64,000 nucleotides of DNA from Amoebidium appalachense (lineage: Eukaryota > Ichthyosporea), in the NCBI GenBank assembly GCA_963693365.1, contig CAVNZM010000013.1, positions 6,510,001 through 6,574,000 on the forward strand. Direction: 5' to 3'. Shown one piece after another: positions 25,188 through 35,439 of this stretch. The stretch's first letter is position 1. Every line of letters starts with the position of its first letter. Both the position numbers and the translations under genes were made by a program. The notes beneath the pieces were generated by a model, which was given only the letters and a program-made list of their open reading frames with translations, was not told the origin of the DNA and made no database searches.

Positions 25188-27644
25188 CGTGTGTGCGTGT
25201 GTGCCCGTGTGTGCGTGTGTGTGCGCGCTCGTGTATGTGTGGTGTATGCCTGCCACCGTTACCTTAAAATTCGAATGCACGATGTGTGAATGTGCCTGTC
25301 AAAGACGTGTGTGTGTTGAATAACTTAGGTGTGAATAAATGTACGCGCCCGTATGTGCGTGTTGTGTGTCTGCATGTGCCTGCAAGTGTGTGTGTGTGCA
25401 ACGGTTTATAGTATCGTGCGAGTACGGGTGTATGATGTGCCTGTTTCTTTCGTTTTTGTGCCGTGTGTGTTGTGGGCGTTGCAATCCGGGTGCCCGACCG
25501 CGCGAGTAGTGTCCTTCCTACATACCTCATTCAGTAAACGCTGAGCTGATATCTATGAAGCGAACTTGAAGTTTATGTTTCTGTAGGTACATAGGTGAAG
25601 TGCTTTTGTTTTGATGCGCTTCGAATGGTTCGTCACGTTTTCATAAGGCTTTGTTGCGATTGGTTAAGTAATAAAAGCAATAAGCCAATAAAACAATCGT
25701 TTTCAAGGCAAATATCGCCTATAACCCTGCCTGTAACCAATCGATAATACTCTTCGCATGGTGCAAAATTCCACTTCCACTGCCCAGAACTTTGCCATAC
25801 TGCTAACTCCTTCCTAGGGACAAAAGCTCAATTTCTTTATGATAATATCAGCACATATACAGCGGAACAAAAATAATGCGAATAATTTTTGGATGTTTCA
25901 TAGGGGCTATTTATGATATTTATGATACTCTGCACTGCGCAGTTCCACTTTTATCCACCCAATCGGGTTCATGGTAGAGTAACCACCAATCAAAATACAC
26001 TTCATATCATCCAATAGGTGTCGTTCAAAAATAACTGTTGCCAACTTGCCACTGCGGCAGTGCCTCGATTGTGTCGTGGACTCGTGTGACCGTTGCAGTG
26101 CCACCATGTGTTTGCGCCGGTGTGTGCGTGTGCGTACTATGATAGATACTTATGTCATTTATAACATGCATTTCAGTCAGGACAACAACACCGGTGGGTG
26201 ATGGCCGCGGCACGCTGCTGTGCCGGAACGCGCGCGCGTGTGTACTTGCATTGTGAGCCACTTTTACTATGGCGCGTGTAATCTGAACTCCCGGGCCTGA
26301 AGCATTTTCCGATCTGGCGGTGGCACACTCTAGGCTGACCGGGTCAGACCACTGCCGGCTTGCAGTACTTGCACTGCAAGCCCAGGGCCAGGCGCGCGGC
26401 GCCACGAGGCGACAACCAGTGCCCCCATCGTGAAAATGAAGGGTTGTTGCACTGTTTATATATACCTTTTGGCGGATTCCTAAATCGGCATCTGGTCAAA
26501 GGTGCTGTTTTGATTGGCGGAAGCGATCACCCAAAAGTTATGACTGCTACTTGATCGGCTCAACCGATGCGTTTTCACTCCAATCAATGCAGCCGTTGAA
26601 ACCCAAACTGAGTGTGATTGAATACGTGCATATAAACAGCTACAAATAAAATGAAATCGAGATTTTGAGCGGTGCAAAAATAATATTCCTCCAGACTTTT
26701 CTTAGGACTACTAAAGAGTGTTAAAAAGTAGGAACATCATCACAAACTTGTATTTTAGCCTGATTGTAGCATTTTAATGTAATAAAGTTATATAAAAATG
26801 CTATGACTAACGTTTTTTGTCATCAATAATGGACACAAGTAGGCCAGAATAGAGGAATCTTGATCAAATTTTTGCTACTTTAGTATATTGATGTACGATT
26901 GGATTATCTTGATGTCATTGTGCAGTGGACCAGTCGGGTGTCGGGCAGATCTGAAAACCAACTTCTGTTTGATTGGTTCGGGTGTGGGACAGTTCGTTCG
27001 ATTGGAGGATCTCAAACGTCTCTAACGTCGAAAAAATCTGCCATGCGGCGCGGCAGTCAGCGCACCATTTTAGGTGTTCGCCGCGGCCGCGAGGGCCCGA
27101 GATCTCCATGTGTGCGGCTGAGATCGCAAAAGGGACTCGTGGGAACACAAATATAATACAGCACGTGTGGAATCAAAATGCAGACACTAAAGCACGTGTG
27201 AACACAAAAATACTGACACTGAAGCATGTCTGAGTACAAAAAAACAGTCACTATAGCACATGTAAGCACAGAAATACAGTCACTAAGGCACGTGGGGTCA
27301 CCAAAACACAGACACTTAAAGACCATTTAGATTTACTAATTGAGAATCTCAATGTGTTTGCTTCGCTCTAGAGAGATCCAGCCAGCCGAACCGGCGAAAT
27401 GAAGGGCTGAGTGATCGGCGGTCATATACCAAATCCTGCTTATAATGCTTAAAATCAATAATCTGAATAGAAAAGGGGTTTTGGTCCATTAGTAAATAAT
27501 TTGATAAACAAAGCGACAAGCAATTTTTGTATAAGAAACATGGGGTGTCCGGCGCCTATTTCGTAGCGAAAACAGGCAAAAAGCATAATTTCATCATAGA
27601 CGATCGACCTCGAGGCAAGGTGGTAGGTACGGACCACTTTGGAT
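24346..27644. other. Intergenic region with CCAAT/ATTGG boxes
   Basis: It contains (CA)n at 24498-24540 and (GT)n at 25087-25215. From 25.6 to 27.0 kb there are many CCAAT or ATTGG motifs (for example near 25658, 25693, 25738, 25957, 25985, 26010, 26513, 26580, 26972). These are typical of promoters, but I find no gene start that they clearly serve. No open frame shows a recognisable domain. Confidence 0.4.
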
Positions 27645-28321
27645 CTATAATAGGCCGATCTGTGGAATGCGGCTCTGGAGCCATAGGGCCTTCCCGTGTG
27701 CAGACTGCGCAGCCGCGGCGCCATGGTTTTCCGTGCGAAACTTACAACACCTACAAGAACTGAAGCGACTCTATCTAACCTACTTTAAGCTAGTATAAGC
27801 GCACTTTTAGAGTAGTGAGTAATTGTATATGACACAAATAACAACAGTTTAAAATATTGGTTAAACAATCAAAAGCCCCGCACGCACATGCCTGCTCATC
27901 AGTAGAGCTGCAGTCTACCTCCGGAGTCTAGATCTGTGGACGTGGTGGTATGGTGTGTGGTTCACGGAACTATGGTTAGAAGACGCCGTGACGTGGCCCA
28001 GTAGAGTGAAAAAAGAACCTATAAGAGCCAAAGGTTATGCAGAGACCACTTTAACCCGGTCACTGCAACTTGTTTTGTGTCATCGACAACAAGCCACTAC
28101 ACCTCAAACCTGTTACCGGAGCTTGTCCCGCTGTACGCCCGTTCTAGAAGGTGCAAACAGTGGGGTTTTGGTGCTACCACTCAGAAGAAGCCAAATAAAC
28201 ATGACTTGGTTGTTCAGGCATAGGCTCAAGTTTGTCCCACCCCCATCATGCTCAACTTATACACTGCCCATAACCACCCACCGCCCGCTAGTCCCCCCTC
28301 TACACAACTAACTTAGGCAAG

Positions 28322-28462
28322 AACACCGGGCCGTAAGAAACACACACACACATACAAACAAAAATACACACAAACACACACACACACACGCACACACGCA
28401 CACACGCACACACACATGTCGTACACACACACACACACACAGACACACACACACACCAGAGT

Positions 28463-28502
<40 letters not shown>

Positions 28503-28511
28503 AAGAGAGAG

Positions 28512-28570
<59 letters not shown>

Positions 28571-28730
28571 CCGTGACACACACACACACATAAACACACA
28601 AATAACTACATGTAAACAAGGCAGCTTGACCTCGCTCACTTCAACACTTCTTACACAGATCTGTTACCTTCTCCATATCGACCCCACCTTCCCCAGCCGC
28701 CCCACCCAAACCCCACTTTTGCCCGCCAGC

Positions 28731-28761
<31 letters not shown>

Positions 28762-29023
28762 CCGAAGTTCCTTATGCCTTCCTTCCTCCCCCTTCCTCCC
28801 TCCCCCACCACCACCTCCCTCCCTAGGCACCTACAAGAGAGGCGGGGCAACAAGGTGCCCCTGGCGAGGGGAGGGAAAGAGAGGGGGAGGGGGGGGGGGG
28901 GGGGGGGAGAAGGGTCCCGGGAGGGGAAGGCTAGGAAGGACTGTGAGAGCATAACAACGTACACCTTCACTGACGTCGACATACACTCACACCTGAACGC
29001 GTGTGCGTGCGCGTGCGCGCGCG

Positions 29024-29064
<41 letters not shown>

Positions 29065-29127
29065 ACATACAGACAAACACGTGACACATACTCTAACAAA
29101 CACCCACCCACGGGATTGAAACACACA

Positions 29128-29178
<51 letters not shown>

Positions 29179-29235
29179 ACACACACAGACAAACACACGA
29201 CACATACTCTAACAAACACCCACCCACCGGATTGC

Positions 29236-29329
<94 letters not shown>

Positions 29330-29519
29330 ACACACATATACGCACACACAAAGAATACACACACAGACGTGTGCATACACACACGTGCACGCAAGGGCAC
29401 ACACACACACACACACAAGCATATACAGACGCCTAAGTGTACGCGTGCACAAATACACACGCAAACGTGACACAATCACTCACACACACACAATCACACA
29501 CACACACACTGCGTCTCTC

Positions 29520-29575
<56 letters not shown>
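28322..29575. repeat. Left-arm microsatellite cluster
   Basis: (CA)n, (GA)n, poly-C, poly-G and a (CA)n of about 95 bp (29236-29327), plus (CT)n at 29520-29572. Between the CA blocks a 53-bp non-repetitive unit with ACTCTAACAAACACCCACCC occurs twice (about 29090 and 29208). Confidence 0.85.
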
Positions 29576-29576
<1 letters not shown>

Positions 29577-31265
29577 ATCTTAATGTCACACACAGTACAC
29601 ACACATGCGCAATACACACACACACTTACCCTGTGTAACGTTATAACAAACGACACACTGGCACAGTATATTAACCGGCCTCTTTTGGTGCAGTGGCGGT
29701 TTGCAAACACGCACGGTCCGGGTTAGTGCTAGCCCAAGACAACGTAACGTTAGATATAATTAGCAGCTTCTGCGCAGATCTTGTGTAGGGAGAGAACAGA
29801 CGGGTAGATGTACAAAGACTTAGAATAGAAAGAGAGCTGCCGGGTTTGCATTTCTTTTATCCGTGAGCAAGAGAAAGAAAAACAATACAGTTAAGTAGCA
29901 AGCATCTAATTCGACTTGTTTCATGTTAGTGGCAGTACATAGTGGGCTCGTACCGATACTAGTGCTGCTACCTCTGCACACTGCACTGTGCAACAAAACA
30001 CGTTGCACTCAAGTGACCTTTGGATGCAAGGGATACTTGACGAGACGATATATGCAACAAGTAATTTATTACAAAAAGAACAACAGGGTGTCTGTCAGAG
30101 TCTGCTGGTTGCGTTGGACGGTGTGGAAAACAGTCATGATGTGTTTTCGACCGAAACGCCTTCCCGTTGTCTGTATGTGTATGGCTGACAGGGCATTCCA
30201 CAAAAAGGTGGACTGAATGATCACGCTGTACGTGTGTATAATGTTCACACGCCATGCCTACTCTACCCCCAGAGAGTGTATTTGGCAGAAACGCACCATG
30301 CAGGCAGTAAATGTTCAACACCCGTAGTACTTGTGCATATGTTTAACTACGGTGCATGTGTGATGCCCTCATGATCACGAATGGCTAAGAAAAACGCCCA
30401 ACGCAACAAGCCTGCAAACCCCAAAATAACTAAGACGATAGAAATTATCATCTATAATAAAAAGCATCTGTGTAGCATTTTGAGGAAAAAGCAAATATTG
30501 TTACGTAAAGGGGCTTGTCTTTGCCATTCGTGATCATGAGGGCATCCCACATGCACCGTAGTTAAACATATGCACAAGTACTACGGGTGTTGAACAATTA
30601 CCACCTGCATGGTGCGTTTCTGCCAAATACACTCTCTGGGGGTAGAGTAGGCATGGCGTGTAGACATTATACACACGTGCAAAATAGTAATGTCAGTCCA
30701 CCTTTTTGTGGAATGCCCTGTCAGCCATACACATACAGACAACGGGAAGGCGTTTCGGTCGAAAACACATCATGACTGTTTTCCACACCGTCCAGCGCAA
30801 CCAGCAGACTCTGACAGACACCCTGTTGTTCTTTTTGTAATAAATTACTTGTTGCATATATCGTCTCGTCAAGTATCACTTGCATCCAAAGGTCACTTGA
30901 GTGCAACGTGTTTTGTTGCACAGTGCAGTGTGCAGAGGTAGCAGCACTAGTATCGGTACGAGCCCACTATGTACTGCCACTAACATGAAACAAGTCGAGA
31001 TTAGATGCTTGCTACTTAACTGTATTGTTTTCTTTCTCTTGCTCACGGATAAAGAAATACAAACCCAGCAGCTCTCTTTCTATTCTAAGTCTTTGTACAT
31101 CTACCCGTCTGTTCTACTCCCTAGACAAGATCTGCGCAGAAGCTGCTAATTATATCTAACGTTTTTGTAGACCAACGCAGCCCAGACCGTGCGTAGGCAC
31201 CACTGCACCGACCGGTGTATACTGTGCGCCGTTCGTGTCGTTTGTTATAACGTTACACAGGGTAA

Positions 31266-31309
31266 GTGTGTGTGTGTGTGTGTGTACTGTGTGTGACATT
31301 AATTAAGAT

Positions 31310-31365
<56 letters not shown>

Positions 31366-31369
31366 CACT

Positions 31370-31414
<45 letters not shown>

Positions 31415-31582
31415 GTCACGTTTGCGTGTGTATTTATGCACGCGTACATAGGCGTCTGTATATGCTTGTGTGTGTGTGTGTGTTTTTTTTCTTGCCACGT
31501 GCACGTGTGTGTATGCACACGTCTGTGTGTGTATTCTTTGTGTGTGCGATATATGTGTGTCAAGAAAAAAAAAAAAAAAAAA

Positions 31583-31673
<91 letters not shown>

Positions 31674-31730
31674 GCAATCCGGTGGGTGGGTGTTTGTTAG
31701 AGTATGTGTCGTGTGTTTGTCTGTGTGTGT

Positions 31731-31781
<51 letters not shown>

Positions 31782-31844
31782 TGTGTGTTTCAATCCCGTG
31801 GGTGGGTGTTTGTTAGAGTATGTGTCACGTGTTTGTCTGTATGT

Positions 31845-31885
<41 letters not shown>

Positions 31886-32136
31886 CGCGCGCGCACGCGC
31901 ACGCACGCGCGTTCAGGTGTGAGTGTATGTCGACGTCAGTGAAGGTGTACGTTGTTATGCTCTCACGGTCCTCTTCCTAGCCTTCCCTCCCGGGACCCTT
32001 CCCCCCCCCCCCCCCCTTCTTTCCCTCCCTCGCCAGGGGCACCTTGTTGCCCCGCCTCTCTTGTAGGTGCCTAGGGAGGAGGTGGTGGTGGTGGGGAGGG
32101 AGGAAGGGGGGAGGAAGGAAGGCATAAGGAACTGCA

Positions 32137-32170
<34 letters not shown>

Positions 32171-32347
32171 GGGGGGGGGGGGGGGGGGGGGCGGGCAAAA
32201 GTGGGGTTTGGGTGGGGCGGCTGGGGAAGGTGGGGTCGATATGGAAGGTAGCAGACCTGTGTCAAGAGTGTTAGGCTAAAGGCGGGGTCCAAGCTGCCTT
32301 GTTTACATGTAGTTATTTGTGTGTTTATGTGTGTGTGTGTGTCACGG

Positions 32348-32402
<55 letters not shown>

Positions 32403-32414
32403 CTCTCTGCGTTT

Positions 32415-32456
<42 letters not shown>

Positions 32457-32573
32457 ACTCTGGTGTGTGTGTGTGTCTGTGTGTGTGTGTGTGTGTACGA
32501 CATGTGTGTGTGTGCGTGTGTGCGTGTGTGTGTGCGTGTGTGTGTGTGTGTTTGTGTGTATTTTTGTTTTGCC
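31266..32573. repeat. Right-arm microsatellite cluster
   Basis: The mirror of the left-arm cluster: (GA)n/(CT)n at 31313-31409, poly-A at 31565-31586, (GT)n at 31589-31672 and 31738-31778, poly-G at 32139-32190, and (GT)n/(CT)n at 32352-32560. Confidence 0.85.
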
Positions 32574-33284
32574 AATGATATGTGTGTGTGTGTTTCTTAC
32601 GGCCCGGTGTTCTGGCCTAAGTTAGTTGTGGGGACGCTAATGAGCGGTGGGTGGTTATGGGCAGTGTATAAGTTGAGCATGATGGGGGTGGGACAGAGCT
32701 TGAGCCTATGCCTGAACAGCAAGTCATGTTTTATTTGGCTTCTTCTGAGTGGTAGCACCAAAACCCAGTTTGCACCTTCTGGAGACAACAGGCGTACAGC
32801 GGGACATAGCTCCATTAACAGGTTTTGAGGTGTAGTGGCTTGTTGTCGATGACACAAAACAAGTTGCAGTGACCAGGTTGAAGTGGTCTCTGCATAACCT
32901 TTGGCTCTTATAGGTTCCTTTTTCCCTCTACTGGAGACACGTCACAGCGTCTTCTAACCATAGTTCCGTGAACCACACACCATACCACCACGTCCACGGA
33001 TCTGAACTCCGGAGGTGAACTGCGGCTGCTGATGAGCAGGCATAAGTGCGTGCCTATTTTGATTGTTTAACCAATATTTTAAACTGTTGTTATTTGTGTC
33101 ATATACAGATACTCACTACTCTAAAAGTGCGCTTATACTAGCTTAAAGTAGGTTAGATAGAGTCGCTTCAGTTCTTGTAGGTGTTGTAAGTTTCGCACGG
33201 AAAACCATGGCGCCGCGGCTTGCGCAGTCTGCACACGGGAAGCCTATGGCTCAGAGCCACATTCCACAGATCGGCCTATTATAG

Positions 33285-33784
33285 NNNNNNNNNNNNNNNN
33301 NNNNNNNNNNNNNNNNNNNNNNNNNNNNNNNNNNNNNNNNNNNNNNNNNNNNNNNNNNNNNNNNNNNNNNNNNNNNNNNNNNNNNNNNNNNNNNNNNNNN
33401 NNNNNNNNNNNNNNNNNNNNNNNNNNNNNNNNNNNNNNNNNNNNNNNNNNNNNNNNNNNNNNNNNNNNNNNNNNNNNNNNNNNNNNNNNNNNNNNNNNNN
33501 NNNNNNNNNNNNNNNNNNNNNNNNNNNNNNNNNNNNNNNNNNNNNNNNNNNNNNNNNNNNNNNNNNNNNNNNNNNNNNNNNNNNNNNNNNNNNNNNNNNN
33601 NNNNNNNNNNNNNNNNNNNNNNNNNNNNNNNNNNNNNNNNNNNNNNNNNNNNNNNNNNNNNNNNNNNNNNNNNNNNNNNNNNNNNNNNNNNNNNNNNNNN
33701 NNNNNNNNNNNNNNNNNNNNNNNNNNNNNNNNNNNNNNNNNNNNNNNNNNNNNNNNNNNNNNNNNNNNNNNNNNNNNNNNNNNN
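33285..33784. other. Assembly gap of exactly 500 N
   Basis: A run of 500 N separates the two pieces. A round number of N is a scaffolder placeholder, not a measured distance. The left flank is the end of the inverted repeat and the right flank is inside a virus-like open frame. Confidence 0.98.
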
Positions 33785-34518
33785 ACCATGTCCGGGATGG
33801 GCATCATCGGCGCGTCCGTGTTCGCCAGCCCGCGGATCTCGGCAAAGTCGTGTGTGCGGATCCCCCTGCGTGCATGCACCACCTTCTCTGGGTCCACGCG
33901 TGCCGGGTTTGTCGCGTATGTCGGTAGCGGCGGCCGCACGCCCTGCTGTGCATCCTCCCTGCTGTTCAGCACGGCCTCCGGCCGGGCTCCCTCGTTGCGC
34001 ATGTTGCCGTTGTACACTGGCGCGCGCGTGCGTGTGCGGTACAGCTCACGCATGTAGTTGCTGCGCGACTGCTGTTCCTCGGGATGCACATGGCCGTCGA
34101 CGGCAGCACCTGCCAGCACGGCCACGGTCTGGGGGAGGGGTGTGCGGTCGGCGGCGTTGGCGGCGTCGTCGAAGGGCTTCTGCCGTTGGTAGGGCGAGAG
34201 GTAGCGGAATCTGCCGTAGTGCTCGTCATGGGGCACCTCCATGACCTTGGTGTTGAGACGGTCGAGGGGGTTGAACGGCCGATTGAGGCCGAGGGCGTCA
34301 GTGGCCCCGGCGTGCGGTGCATAAAGGGTGTTCCTGTCGAGGTTCAGGTTAGGCTGGAAGTCTGCGGGGGACAGGGGCGGGGCGGGCTTGGACGGAGGGT
34401 CCGGGTTGTCAAACCCCCAGGCCTGATAGAACGGATTGCCTTCGTGCGAACTCACGTACAGGTAGACCACCGCCAAACACACGATTGCAAGGGCGAGCTC
34501 CGAGTGCGAACTGTCCAT
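33785..34518 (-). CDS. N-anchored membrane protein, 3' end lost in gap
   Basis: About 244 codons are visible from the ATG at 34518; the C-terminus lies in the gap. A single hydrophobic segment (residues 8-22, LALAIVCLAVVYLYV) is followed by a hydrophilic, Pro/Arg/Asn-rich region. This is the layout of a small type II or signal-anchored virion membrane protein. I do not recognise a family. It is the last visible member of a tight minus-strand block reaching back to 41784, with 58 bp separating it from the next gene upstream of its start. Confidence 0.7.
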
Positions 34519-34576
34519 TGAGAAGGGCTACATTAATGCCACCGCCACGGGTTGGCGCTGTTTATTGCCTGTGCGC

Positions 34577-35086
34577 TCAGCGCCGGCACACCTGGTAGTC
34601 GACCACGTACCGCACGCGGTCCCGCAGCGTCCGCAGGTGGCTGACCCCAAACAGCCGCCCGTGCTTGTTGACCTTGCGGTCAAGGCACACCTCGAGCGCG
34701 CCCTCGCACGGCCGCCACTGGTTGTCAGGGCACAGGATCTCGAGCGTGACCTTGGTCAGGCGCACACTCTTGTGGATGTTGCCGTTCGAGTCGATGGTGT
34801 TGGACTCCGTGTACGGCACCAGCGGCTTGCGCCCGTCCATTAGGCCCCAGCCGTTGGCCACCTCCAAGTCGACGTAGCTGTTCTCAGACCCCACATCGTA
34901 CACCAGCTTGAACGTCTTCTTCTGCCCCGCCACGCGCACCGTCACCATGTGCGTCTTCGAGCACTCGGGGATCAGGAACACCGGCACCTTGCTGTGCCGC
35001 GTCGACGTCCGCCGCACGCACGTCTCGAGCCGTCGTGCCCGGCAAGCGCAGCCGCGCCCTCTGGCTTTGCGTTTTCGTTGATGCAT
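34577..35086 (-). CDS. Possible retropepsin-like protein
   Basis: A 169-aa product, taking ATG at 35086 because the longer frame starts with TTG. A very basic N-terminus (Arg/Lys/Cys-rich to about residue 35) is followed by VTVRVAGQKKTFKLVYDVGSE. The V-x-G plus hydrophobic-D-x-G-S pattern then a Tyr/Val-rich strand resembles the active-site region of single-domain aspartic proteases, although the usual D-T/S-G is D-V-G here. Near the end RLFGVSHLRTLRDRVRYVVD loosely resembles the conserved C-terminal LG-hydrophobic strand. The assignment is weak; it could equally be an unrelated beta-rich virion protein. AATAAA (34561-34566, minus) follows the stop. Confidence 0.45.
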   Translation of the reverse strand: MHQRKRKARGRGCACRARRLETCVRRTSTRHSKVPVFLIPECSKTHMVTVRVAGQKKTFKLVYDVGSENSYVDLEVANGWGLMDGRKPLVPYTESNTIDSNGNIHKSVRLTKVTLEILCPDNQWRPCEGALEVCLDRKVNKHGRLFGVSHLRTLRDRVRYVVDYQVCRR

Positions 35087-35133
35087 ACTGGGGGCCCACA
35101 ATGTAGCGTTGGCCGCTCAACGGCCGCGCCTTT

Positions 35134-35394
35134 TTAGGGCTTCTTGAAGCTCTTCCAGCACCGCCGTTTGCGGCAGCAGCCCCGCTTGGGCTTCTTGCGC
35201 CCGGGAACCAGGCCCTTGCACTGGCCGGCGTACGAGCACATGACGTACTTCATGTTGTAGTCGGTGACGCGCTTGATCCACTCGGGATCCGCCGAGGGGA
35301 AGCGCTTGTAGAGGTCCTGGCCGATCATGGCCTTGACGTGGTGGTCTGTGATGCCCGTGCTTTCCGGTAACATTTGCAGAAGGCGCAAAAACAT
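35134..35394 (-). CDS. Small basic Cys-rich protein
   Basis: An 86-aa product from the ATG at 35394; a longer frame from a GTG at 35430 is possible. The first two thirds are mixed helix. The C-terminal 25 residues are strongly basic with three cysteines (RKKPKRGCCRKRRCWKSFKK). Such tails bind nucleic acid, so a DNA-condensing or virion core role is plausible. I recognise no family. It sits between the capsid-like gene and the possible protease gene, with spaces of 45-50 bp. Confidence 0.6.
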   Translation of the reverse strand: MFLRLLQMLPESTGITDHHVKAMIGQDLYKRFPSADPEWIKRVTDYNMKYVMCSYAGQCKGLVPGRKKPKRGCCRKRRCWKSFKKP

Positions 35395-35439
35395 ATGCTG
35401 CGTCGCGCCGTGGGAGCTATTTTGGTTCACAACGCCTGC

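Larger units (their letters stand above)
27645..33284. repeat. Large inverted repeat (arms about 2.75 kb)
   Basis: The left arm (27645-30385) is, with small differences, the reverse complement of the right arm (30523-33284), around a 137-bp spacer. Examples are CTATAATAGGCCGATCTGTG at 27645 against its complement ending at 33284, and the block at 29989-30100 against 30830-30920. The arms differ in microsatellite lengths, small indels and substitutions, and the right arm carries an A-run (31565-31586) absent from the left, so this is an old or diverged duplication rather than a trivial read-through. It ends exactly at the N gap, so its full length is unknown. Confidence 0.9.

Noticed and set aside
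28322-32573. Possible CRISPR-like array from regular repeats
   Set aside because: The repeats are simple (CA/GT) microsatellites with two mirrored non-repetitive units; there are no unique spacers of equal length.
33220-33927. Frames running through the N gap
   Set aside because: Frames that cross 500 N are artefacts; only the real bases on the right side (33785-34518) were annotated.
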